A DNA stretch of 64,000 nucleotides, taken from positions 80,139,765 through 80,203,764 of the forward strand of contig CM037588.1 in NCBI GenBank assembly GCA_021018995.1. The letters are read 5' to 3'. Shown piece after piece: positions 47,176 through 57,009 of this stretch. A program made the translations under genes and the position numbers. A model generated the notes under the pieces. That model did not search any database. It was given only the letters and a program-made list of their open reading frames with translations, and was not told where the DNA came from. Within the stretch, counting starts at the first letter, position 1. Each line of letters opens with the position of its first letter. This DNA comes from Chloranthus sessilifolius. Taxonomy: Eukaryota > Streptophyta > Magnoliopsida > Chloranthales > Chloranthaceae.

Positions 47176-49385
47176 TGGTAGAAAAGTGTATAATATGTTT
47201 GTACAACATTGTTTTTCTGATTTTTGTTGTTTCTGTCTATTTTTCTTGCACGCATAGTGTAAATACACTTCAAAGTTCAAATCGCAAAGTAAAAAGTACT
47301 TTTTGAAAAGTTCAAAGTTCTATTCGAATTGATTACGGGCGTAATGAACTACTCGAAAGAACCATGTTCTGCTGAATAGTTAAAATTTCCTTTTCGAATA
47401 GAAAATCTGGGGAGAAGTCCTTTGCGAAAAGATCTTTCTGGAGCACAAATTCTGTTTTTTTTGTATCAACACTTTTCTTTTTCTTTTTTAACTTTGTATT
47501 CAGTCCCTTACCTTGCTTTTACTGTTTCTCTTTTATTAACATTAGTTTCCTTTCATTTGCATAGTAATCCTTCTATTTGTTAGATTTTATTTAGCAGTTC
47601 TAGCATTGTTTTGTTGATTTTTCTTGCATTTGTATATCATGTTTTCCATTTTCTTGCTCATTTCTTCAGTTTACATTTTTATTTTTTCTGCGCATATAGT
47701 TTAGATTTTTCTGTTCTTAGTTTTTCTTTCTTCTTTTACCCGGCTGCCGCTAGTCTATCGTTGTCTAGAACATTGAGGAAAATGTTCATCTTAGGTTTGG
47801 GGGTATGGCAAATGTGTCCCGCCTCATGGGATAATTAGCATAAGGGCATCACAATCACCAAAGTAATCGAAATGAATCAATTTACTTAAGAATCATGACA
47901 ATGTGGAAATTTTAAAATTTTCTTTGCAAGAATTTAGACATTCTAAACCCTACAATATTCCACATTTCCATGATGTTAACAAGGAAAATACACTTGTATT
48001 AGCACATAGCAAGTCCACAGAAGAGAAAAGGTAAAGATATACTTAAAAGCTCAAGGAAAACCATAAAGTGAGAATTGAGCCTATATGTTTTACATCTCTG
48101 TTGAAGAGTGACTGAGGCAACCTTTTCTCGATTCAAAGGATGGCCGAGGCATTAGATCCACTAGAAATTAGGAAACTCCAAATCAAAACAAGCAACAAGA
48201 TTCATGAAACCGAGGAAAAGATCAAGGCCTTCTTTGGACAAATTTTGAGCTTAATGTAACCAACCAAGAAAGATCGCCCTTGTTTGTACCCCAATTGAGC
48301 TATAAATCCTACAATGCTTCATCAAAACACCCATTTTCTTGCACGAACCAATGGAACTAATTCACCTTCCTCACCTTGAGAATTCAGGAGTTAAAGGAGA
48401 AAGAAGTAAAGATGGAACATTTCTGGGCAAATATCAAAATAAATAAAGAAGAAATACCTCAAAAATGGGCAGTATGGTGACTGAGAAAGTAAAAGAAAAA
48501 CAATGTGAAAAAGAAGCAAGCAAAAAAAAAAAAAAAGGCAAAAAGGGGAACTTTATGTTGAAAATTCAAGATCAAAGGAAGAAGAACTGAGTACTTTGAA
48601 CACGAGAATCTCAAAAGAAGCTAAACTCAAGAAGGTGGAGTCATGAACCACCTCCTTCAATTCCTGACTTCTCAAAAATCCAAACACCTGTTCAACCTTC
48701 CTATCCTCAAACCTCACTCCACGAGCCATACAACAAACCCAAATTTAAAAGTCCTTGTGATCCAAAGTTGAGTGAACTGTCATGTGGAGATAAGCGCTTC
48801 CCAATCTATGGTGAGGAGATGTCAAGGATGCCAGACTGAGAATCATGCCTATGCTCATGCTTACAAATCCATTTGGGAGATGTAATGCTCTTGAGGTTGG
48901 GTGAAAATGAACCCTCCAACAAAAATCTTGATGAGAGTACACCCTGGTAAGTGTTTGGGTTGGAACTTGAGCACATTAAGTATGACTTATAACCTAATTT
49001 TTATTCAAATGATGAACTACTGCTGACACATTTGCATGATTTCTATGGCTGCTCACAGATTGCAAAGAGTGAAACATTCATAAGGTTTATAAATGTTGTA
49101 ACCCCCTTGCAAACAATAAACCTTAATTTCTGTTTAAACATTGATTCAAGAGTAACTAATTTTGTTCTTTGATTGCTCATGGGATGACAAAGGCACTAAT
49201 GCCAACTGTCCCATGGAGAAGTTTGTGGGTACCTTCACCGAAAACCCTCAGGAGACTTCACTCCTCCTCTAGGGATCACCTAGGGGTTTAAAAGGCTTGT
49301 TGTATATGCTAAATGCACTGCTTCCTACAAAGTGGCTCTTTATTTTGCTTTTACGCTTTCTTTTGCTCGTGGACTAGCAAAGCTT
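47176..49385 (+). other. 3' non-coding region of X2
   Basis: No gene. TTCG-type array near 47275-47430, T-rich stretch, internal purine tract at 47791-47808 (1.59 kb before the 3' LTR), block Q at about 48760-48905 and block P at 49215-49320. Confidence 0.75.
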
Positions 49386-49398
49386 AAGGCTGGGGGTG

Positions 49399-51414
49399 TG
49401 TTAAGTAGAGAGAAATACCATTTTTCACCCATAAACATGAGCCTTGAAAGACCCTTGAGAAGACTAAATAAGTGCTTTAGTGTGCATTTTGCATCTAAGC
49501 AATCAGACAGGTCCAAATCCAAAAGCATCCCAAAAAGATCAAAAGTCGATACTCATGTCAAGTTTAAAGAAGGAGGAAGAAACAAAAAAGAATGGCTAAA
49601 GAGGGTCTAAAAGAGCGCATAAAGACCAAGCAAGAGAGAGAGCCATTCGCAAAGAACTCCTACTATTCAAAAGAAGAATGGGAGCCTAGAGTTCAATTCG
49701 CAAAGAACTTCTACTATTCGCAAAGAAGAATGGGAGCCTAGAGTTCAATTCGAAGAACTTCTACTATTCGCAAGAACTTGCACTTTTCAGAATGAACCTT
49801 GAACTTTGCGAAAGAAGAAAACACTCCTCGAAAAGAAGATTGAACTTCAGCAGAGCTTGAAGTCATTGAACTTTGCGAAAAGGCCCCTAACTCGCGAAAA
49901 GGTATTCGGAGATTCGCTTTAACAAAGGGCAATTCAAGAATGTCTGCTACGCCGCCTAATGCATTGTAAAGCCCAAAGACATTCCGAAAGATTCTGAGCA
50001 CGAACCAAAGGCATATTCCACCCCATGTGAACACCCAAAGATGAAATTACTTGGCAGGAACTTCTAGACACTCTAACTACTTTGCGAAAAAGCCCCTAAA
50101 CTATGCGAAATGGCATTCGGGATTTGCTACTGCTCAAGGGTATTTCAGAAACTTTGCACGCCCCTAATGCAATCAAAAGACCAGAACATTCGGAAGGTTC
50201 CAATCAAGATCCGAAGGCATATTCCACCCCATGTGAGCGCCTAAAGTTAAATTACTCGGAACTTCCAAGCTCAAGAATTTCAAATGCATAATGTAATTGA
50301 TACCTCTGCTTTCGATTGGTTGAACCAGATCAAGCTTCGATTCATTGGCAACAGATCCGATCTGTGTCGACTCCTATTGGTTGATACAGATCTATCCAAT
50401 TGATTGGTTGATACACATTTGAGCCGGCTTAGGGAAAACTATAAATAGAACCATTTGCCCAAATTGGGCATCCATTTTAGAGTTTTCATCTCTGCTTTCC
50501 CTCATTCGGCCGATAGCTTATCTGATCCCCCTGTAATCCCTTCTTGTAGTTTACCTGTGAGAGCCGTTGTGAGTGATTTGTACTTCCAAGTTCGAATTCA
50601 AGATGTAAGTCCGAGGGCTCTCTAAGAAGCCGTGCTCAGAATTGTAATTTTGGATTTTAAAGGTTGTTGTAATTTGTGTCTTCTCCATTGGAGTCATGTC
50701 GAGGGTTAATGTTCACCTTAGTGCATTAGACTTCTTTAGATTCACTCATCCGCATGCAACTTCCCTTAATTCATCACCCTGCAAGTAATTAGCGTTGGTA
50801 ACCTAATTCTAGCGCATTTACATGATGTTCATGTTCAACTAAAGAATAGGCCACTGACTAGTGACAGATCTGTGACCATTTAAGTGATGATCACGACCAT
50901 AAGTCTAAACCTATTCCTTAATTGGATTTATTTCTCTTACATCTGTCTTGGTAGCCGATGAAGATTGAATCTGCTCGTTGAACTCTGATTCTCCATTAAA
51001 ATTGAGAGGCTAAAGTACATGAAGCTATTATTTCTGCATTTGTCTTATTTTAAACATCTCCCCAACTCGGATCTGGATCATGTAGTTAGTTCTTTTCTTT
51101 ATTTGCTTATAGTTAAATGTGACACAATCCAACACTCTCTTTTATCTATTCTTGTTTTTAGATAATTATAGAGCCAGATCTGGTAGCACAGATCTGGAGG
51201 TTTATCTCTCAGTTTAGACAAAATTCTCTGTGGACGATCTTGAAATACTTACTTTTAAAACTTGCTACAATTGGCCCTGATCTTGCAGGCCAGTGTTAGC
51301 CCCAATGTGCTGATATCCCTTTCATAAGTTAACATCCATATAACTTAGCATTCTTTAATTCTTTAATTTTTGATTCATAATGCACACATTTATGGCACAC
51401 TTGGAGCGACAACA
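49399..51414 (+). repeat. LTR X3 (right outer)
   Basis: TGTTAAGTAGAG to GCGACAACA, followed by GAATC. Its last 350 bp or so is identical to LTR X1 by eye. TATA box CTATAAATAG at 50439-50448. The purine tract GGCTGGGGGTG directly precedes it, so it is a 3' LTR. Confidence 0.92.
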
Positions 51415-52003
51415 GAATCGCGCGAGCAGTTTGCTTCTCAATGGATCTTTGCGAGGATGTGATGTGCATTGGTCTCTGAACTGTGTGAGAGGTTTTTCTG
51501 AAGTTTTGCATCTCGCGGCCACTAAGCGACAGCTGTGCGTAGAAATACCTGGGGCTCTCTTTCCTCAGCTGATCTGAGTGAACTGCATGAGGTTTGAGAG
51601 CTGCTTTCTTGAGCTGTGCGAGACTACGTGATCATTTATATTTAAGCTTCGCGAGAGCTGCGCGAGGTATAATTTTGAAGCTCTTTTGTCACTCAGCTGT
51701 GTGAGAACAACACAGACAATTGGAAATGAAGTCTTAAGAAACTCGTGAGGACTGCGCGAGGCTCAATTTCTGAATCCTTTAAAGCTTGTGAAAGCTGCGC
51801 GAGGTTCAATTCTTGTCTAGCTTCAGCTTTCATCATTCTGAGGGACTTCTGGGGCAAAACTGGGCTCCTTAACAGGGTTCAGACCTTATTGCAGCTGCTG
51901 TTTATTACCTACATAAATGACTTAACACACATTTATTAGATGGCTAAGGGTCTAACAGAGGCTATGTTAAGGGGTGAAAAGTGGTACTTTTCATGTCTTA
52001 ACA
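51415..52003 (-). repeat. 3' LTR of Z, right part (start of U3), with CGCGAG array
   Basis: Continuation of the LTR at 24078-25948 after the inserted X. It ends on the plus strand as CATGTCTTAACA at 52003, i.e. TGTTAAGACATG on Z's strand. From 51419 to about 51810 it is dense in CGCGAG, TGCGAG, TCGTGAG and GCGCGAGG words; another (GTCGCGCGATAG) lies in the left part at about 25864. Rejoined length of the LTR is about 2.45 kb. Confidence 0.88.
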
Positions 52004-52017
52004 CACCCCCAAACCTA
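52004..52017 (-). other. Polypurine tract of Z
   Basis: On the minus strand TAGGTTTGGGGGTG, directly before the LTR start. It primes plus-strand synthesis in this family. Confidence 0.88.
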
Positions 52018-53772
52018 ATCTTTGTTAGTCCCTTAGCAAAGCTACACTAAAAATCTACAGAAATTAATTGCCACTTTCGTAGGGAGCACGAATACATTTA
52101 GCATATGTACCAAGCCTTTTAAACCCCTAGGTGATCCCTAGTGGAGGAGAGAAGTCTCCTGAGGGTTTTCAGTGAAGATACCCACAAACTTCTCAATAAA
52201 ATAGTTAACAGTAGTGCAAGATTGTCAAGTTAGCAGTCAAGAAACAGAGTATCAGTTCACCCTTGAATAGGTAAAAATATAGGAAATTTAAAATACATTG
52301 TCTGCACAGATGTTTAAGCAACATAAACTTCACATGATAGCACAGCATTTCCAATCAGTTCACAACAGGGAAACTGCACATCTGTGTTAGCACTTAGCTC
52401 ATCATTAAATTGAAGATTAGGTTATAGGTCATGCCTAATACATTCAATATTAGACCCAAAATTCTCCAGGGCATACTCTCACAAAGAACTTTTGAGGGTT
52501 TTATTGTCTCTCAAGCTCAAGAGCAGTTACATCCCCCAAATGGGTCTGTAAGCATGAGCATAGGCATAGCATTCAAGTTCTGGCATCATTGGTAGATTTT
52601 TACAATAGATTGGACAACTCATTATCTCCACATGACAACTCATTCAACTTTGGATCACAAGGGCTTTAACTGGGCTATAATGTGGCTTATGGTATTGGGT
52701 TATAAAAAGAATTGGAAGGTTGAAAAAAGGGTTTTGAAATTCAGAAATCAGTAGGTGCAGGAGGTGATTCATGACTTCACCTTTTTTAATTCAGCTCCTT
52801 TCATCTTCTTTGAAATCTTCAGATTTGAAGTGATCAGTTTCTCCTCTTGTTTGAATTTTTTTTTTTTTTTTTGATGATTTGCCACCTTTTTCCTCAGTTG
52901 TTACACTGCTAGAACTTTAGATAATTATTCTCCACTCATCCAATGTTGACCCTAGCTTTTCCATCTTTAACTCTTTCTCTTTTACCTTCTGACTTCTCAG
53001 AGTGAGGGTAAGGTTAAATCAGATCCATAGGTTCAGGTACAAGTACTCAGGTGTGTTTTTGAAGAAAATTGGACTTTGAAGCTCAAAGAGTGTATGAACA
53101 AGGGCAGTTGCTTTAGGGTTTGGTCTGTTTAGACTCAAACTGTCCAAGAGAAGGCCTTGATCCTTTCCTAAGTGTCATGAGTGCTGTCAGTTGTGAACAC
53201 ATTGACTCAGCCAGTCCTTAAAGCTAGAAGAAATTTGCCTCAATCACTCCTCAAAATAAAAAAATTTTGTAGGCCCGATTCTCACTGGTGATGGTCTTCC
53301 TTTGAACTTTTAAGCATGTCCTTACCTTTTTCTCTCTTCAATGATTCACTAAATGCTGATACCAGTGAGTTTTCTTGGTGTTCTCATCATGGAAATTTGA
53401 AAATTTAGAAATTTATAATGTCTAAAGATCTGCAAAAAGTTTTAAATTCTTTAATTTTCATAATTCTTAAGTGAACACAGCTCCATTTCTATGTTACTCA
53501 CATGATTCTGCTGTACTTTAAGTTAACTTATGTTATTGGCAGACCTACCTGCCACCCCCCCAAACCTAGGAGGAGCAGTGTCCTCACTGGTTCAGAGGTG
53601 AGAATAAACGGTAGAATCCAAGGAAACATACAGAAACAAACACAAAAGAAGAGAGAGAAATAAAAATGTAAAACTAAACAGTATGGAACTAAAAGAAAAC
53701 TTTCATTAAAAGAAAAAAAGAAAATATGACAAAAAGATGGAGAAAAAAAAAGGGAAAATGGGGGGGGGGGGG
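52018..53772 (-). other. 3' non-coding region of Z with internal purine tract
   Basis: No gene. Block P is at 52090-52195 and block Q at about 52495-52645, both in the minus sense and shared with X2 and Y. The internal purine tract is at 53570-53553 (CCTAGGTTTGGGGGGGTGG), 1.55 kb from the LTR and preceded by GTGAGGACACTGCTCCTCC. A pure G-run is at 53761-53772. Confidence 0.75.
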
Positions 53773-54054
53773 TTAAGGTGTAAGCGGGGGAGGGTTGGAG
53801 GAAGATGGAGGGGGAGATGTAGGTGGTGCCATATTTTTCTTTTTCTTTTTCTCTCGCTTCTCCCTTTTTTTCTTTTTCTTCTCCTCTAACTTCTCTCTTT
53901 TTTTCTTTTTCTTTTCCTCCTTGGCCAGGATCTGCTGGACCTTGTCATACTCATCCCAGAGAAATTGCAAAGGGTCCGGCTCCTTTGGCGGTGGGGGATC
54001 GTCCCTGATGGGGTAAAATTTGATTGGAAAGCCAAAGGGGCTGTCATCCGCCAT
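53773..54054 (-). CDS. Small Lys/Glu-rich ORF after the Z accessory ORF
   Basis: MADDSPFGFPIKFYPIRDD, then PDPLQFLWDEYDKVQQILAK, a run of KKKKRE repeats predicted to be coiled coil, and a Pro/Ser tail; 94 residues from the chosen ATG. A TATA-like CTTTAAATACC lies at about 54294-54284 on the same strand, and three CGCGAG words (54303-54385) lie just upstream. That suggests its own promoter. No domain recognised. The longer reading from 54273 is less likely because the sequence before MADD looks like leader. Confidence 0.5.
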   Translation of the reverse strand: MADDSPFGFPIKFYPIRDDPPPPKEPDPLQFLWDEYDKVQQILAKEEKKKKKREKLEEKKKKKREKREKKKKKNMAPPTSPPPSSSNPPPLTP

Positions 54055-54299
54055 TTGTGTGAGGAGGTATGGACTTCTAGGGTTAGAAGAGGAGGGATGA
54101 GATGAAAAGGGACTGAGGGCCGGTTTAAAAGAGAGGGACGAGGGAATATGAATCGACGGAATTGAAATTGCACCCGTTTTCACACTTGGCAATAAATGAG
54201 GGTTGTGTGGGGAAAGTAGAAAATATACAACTGGCTCTTTGGAAAAGAGAAGTAGCATTAAATGAATGTCCAAAGAGAGGCATGGTATTTAAAGAGGTA

Positions 54300-54390
54300 T
54301 GTGTAGCGTGCGGGGATCCTCGCGAGGAGCAATAAGTGATGAAGAAAGGACATTTCTCGCGCAGCTGAGCTGGGGATCTTCGCGAGGTAC
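54300..54390. repeat. CGCGAG words upstream of the small Z ORF
   Basis: CCTCGCGAGGAG, TTCTCGCGCAGC and CTTCGCGAGGTAC within 85 bp, in DNA otherwise poor in CG. Same words as in Z's U3 and upstream of its accessory ORF. Confidence 0.75.
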
Positions 54391-54691
54391 ACTTATGATG
54401 GCACATCAATTTGAAGAGGAAGCCATTGAAAATCCTGAGGCAGGTATTTCCACAAATTTATATAAACACCATCTTCGCAACATGGATTACTGGTTCAAAG
54501 AAAAATATCCTCCCAAAAACTCTTCTCCCATGAATGGCAAAAAGAACAAAATCACAAGTAACAAATAATCAGAAAGAAACACACAGAACAAAGCAATAGA
54601 GAAAACTAGAATTTTTATTAAAGTGGAATAAAAATAGTTACAAGTGAAATTACAAAAAGAAAAACCTAAGATACAATCTAGAAGCTAGGAC

Positions 54692-55943
54692 CTAATCTAA
54701 ATCAGAATCTGTAAGGAAATCCCAGCCCATCTGTAAGGATATCCTCGGCAGCGGCGCCAAAAACTTGTTAGGCTTAGTTGGAATGGAGGGGGGAATTGTG
54801 GCAATGTACTGTGGTAAGGTAGGGGAAGGGGAGTCCTCCCATGGACCAAGCACAGGTGAAGGGGGAGTGGGCATGGAGAATGGAATCAGAGGGGGGTGAG
54901 AGATGGATGCAAGAGGACTAGAGGATGTAGGAATAAAAGGTGGAGGGGGTGTGGGTGCTGCTGCAGGGATGGAAGTGATGAGCTCTGGAGGCACTACTGT
55001 TGTAGCAGGGTTAGACTCTGATTCAGCTGCTTCTGCTTGCTTGGGCAGGGACTGTGCCTCATCTTTCTTCTTTTTCTGACCCCCCATCAAGCTTCTGCTA
55101 ATTCCCCATTGCCTCTTGGAAAAGGTAGTAGGGGTAAGGGTGGTGGTTTGCTCGGTTCTTCCTATCTTGAAGCCCCCCTTGATTAGCAGCAAGGTGATGA
55201 TTCTTGCATAGGGTAGGGTGTGAGGCTTCTTGTTTGACCCTAATTTCACCATTGTGTCTTTCATAGCTTCAAAAATCAGCCAGGCTACATGGAAGCCATG
55301 GCCCATGTGGTAGGAGTAGACAGCATCCGCAATGGGAGTTCTTCTCTCCTGCTGATGTCCTGAGCAATATATGTTCTTCCGCAGGACTTGGTCAATGAAC
55401 AACAGCTCAGGCTCAAGTTCCCTCCTTCTGATTGAGTCCTTGGTGGCTTTTAATCCTCTTGTTAGGGCTCTTACAATTGTGTCAATTGATGCACGCAGAG
55501 GGGGGCCATATCCACAGCTAGGATTGAATGCTGCTGGGATGCCCAATACTTCAGAAATCATCTTAGGGCTCACTAACAAATCAAAATCGTCAATCATCAC
55601 CAGTAAGCACTCTTGTCTGGTAAAACAGCTGCACTAGCCTTGGGTAGGCTAGTGCTGGAATTTCTCTTATCAGTGGCATCAGGCCCGCTTTGCTCAGAAA
55701 TTGTATTACAGGGGCAGAGAGAGGTTCTTTTTCAAAGAATGAGACATCAAAGGCTGTTTCAGGCTCCAATGGAATTGACTCCATGAGCTCAGAAGGAGTA
55801 GAGAACTTTGTGGTTGGTACCGCCGCCTCCTCAACCACTTCCTTTCCTTTTTTGGGGGACTTTGAAGACTTGGCCTTTTTAGGGGTGGTCTCTGCAGGGT
55901 CCTTGTCCTTCCCCTTTCTCTTTTGTGCAATTTTGGGAGCCAT
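54692..55943 (-). pseudogene. Athila accessory (env-like) ORF of Z
   Basis: From 55943: MAPKIAQKRKGKDKDPAETT and KKAKSSKSPKKGKEVVEEAA, a basic nuclear-signal-like start. Then the shared domain: LVQLFYQTRV, MMIDDFDLLVSPKMISEVLG followed by IPAAFNP, RRRELEPELLFIDQVLRKNI, GHQQERRTPIADAVYSYHMG and WLIFEAMKDTMVKLGSNKKP. It ends in a Pro/Ser-rich tail (54700-55000). Equivalent to 34777-37142 in Y. The domain type is that of Athila ORFs listed as putative plant transposon proteins. No envelope features visible. About one break. Confidence 0.8.
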
Positions 55944-56220
55944 TTCTAACTCTGTCCTCTAATATGAGCAATGGAGACGGAGAGCTAGGGTTTGGTTTGA
56001 TTTGACGCACAGGGCACCTCAAGATCTCTCAGCAAAGGGCAATAGATGGGAGTGATGATAGGAACACTTGTATAGATTTGTGGAGTGAATGATGAGCTGT
56101 AGGAGTGATGCTGGAGGAGAGAAGGGAGAGCGACAGAAGTGAGGGTTTCACAGAGGAGTGATGCTGGAGGAGAGAAAGCAGATAATGAAAAAGGGACAAA
56201 GTGTGGGGTTGAAATACTTA
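55944..56220 (-). other. Leader of the Z accessory ORF
   Basis: Non-coding, pyrimidine-rich on the minus strand. It contains AAACCCTAG (telo-box-like) at about 55994-55986 and a TATA-like AAGTATTTCAACCCC at about 56218-56204. A short duplicated block (GTGATGCTGGAGGAGAGAA) occurs at about 56106 and 56158. Confidence 0.5.
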
Positions 56221-56705
56221 TTGGGATGCTTAGCGCGCTTTGGAACATCTGGTCACGGGGTTGGAAATAAACGTAGCAAGAGTGTTGATTACATCTGGAT
56301 TGTGCGACAATCTCTAAAGTCGACCTTGGAGCACGTGACAGAGTGATATTAATTCATGTGAAATGCGCAAGCGGTTCCTAAGGCTCTATTTGGATTGCGT
56401 GAGAAACTTTGAGGTTCATCTTGAATCTCGTGATAGACTGATAATCTTGCGACAGGTAATGTATGGCTCTATATGAATTGCGTGAGAGGCTCTCAACTAC
56501 ACATGAATCTTGTGACAGGGAATAGAACGTGACCAGGTGAACTGCGCGAACTTCTCTCAGACTCCCTCCTTTAACCTCGCGATAGGTTTCCAGGCTTCCT
56601 CTTTTAACCTCACGAGAGCGTATGAATCTCACGATAGTCTCCCAGGCTTCCATTTTGGATCCAGCGACAGTAAGGTATAAAACAGAGAGCATGTGCTCTC
56701 TGTTC
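56220..56705. repeat. CGCGAG/TGCGAC motif array upstream of the Z accessory ORF
   Basis: At least a dozen words of the form TGCGTGAGA, CTCGTGATAG, TTGCGACAGG, CTCGCGATAGG and CTCACGAGAG between 56230 and 56665, many followed by AGGCT or AGACT. A near-perfect 20-bp palindrome (CAGAGAGCATGTGCTCTCTG) closes the region at 56684-56703. This corresponds in place to the TTCGAAAAG array of Y at 34057-34480. Confidence 0.8.
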
Positions 56706-57009
56706 TGCCCTTTTGCATTTTTACTGTGGTTGAATCCTGGGCATGACTCTCTCCTATGACTGTCTTTAGACACATGTAAACTCAATCATACACTCAAGGA
56801 CAACAAAAATGACCTTCCACATTAGGCATTCAACAGAAGCTATCAATTCAAAAGCAGTAAGAATCAAGCTAAGCATCATAAGTTCACAACAGATAGGGCA
56901 AAATTCATATAAGGCCACTAGCAAATCCTAGAGAATAGAAACTAAAGAAAGCAAGATAAATCAACTAAAAACTAAGTGCATATGCTATAGTAATGACACA
57001 CCTGTGGAA

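Larger units (their letters stand above)
44060..49398 (+). mobile_element. X2 internal region, non-autonomous
   Basis: Parts seen: primer site; gag region (about 44310-45250; MHISAEMGEEMRLLRDYFAP, and a zinc-knuckle-like CPICAP...H...C near 45120); protease (45927-46600); integrase (46650-47175); TTCGAAAAG array (about 47275-47430); internal purine tract (47791-47808); conserved blocks; purine tract AAGGCTGGGGGTG (49386-49398). No reverse transcriptase and no accessory ORF are recognisable, so this copy could not have moved unaided. Broken in several places. Confidence 0.82.
25949..51414 (+). mobile_element. Composite Athila X insertion inside Z's LTR
   Basis: The outer ends are X-family LTRs (25949-27979 and 49399-51414) with matching GAATC on both sides, so one X integration created this locus. 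The inside is not a single element. It contains X internal sequence, then the 3' half of subfamily Y with its own LTR (38910-40774), a reverse-oriented Tat fragment (40775-41981), then another X 5' LTR (41982-44059) and X internal sequence up to the right LTR. The inner X LTR is preceded by ATTGG, which does not match GAATC. Ectopic recombination between X copies is the likely cause. All parts are broken. Confidence 0.82.

Noticed and set aside
41982-51414. X2 as a simple intact insertion with LTRs 41982-44059 and 49399-51414
   Set aside because: The flanking 5 bp differ (ATTGG against GAATC), while GAATC matches the left flank of 25949. The right LTR therefore belongs to the outer insertion.
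53795-54016. Phe/Ser-rich plus-strand ORF
   Set aside because: Mirror image of the Lys/Glu-rich minus-strand ORF.
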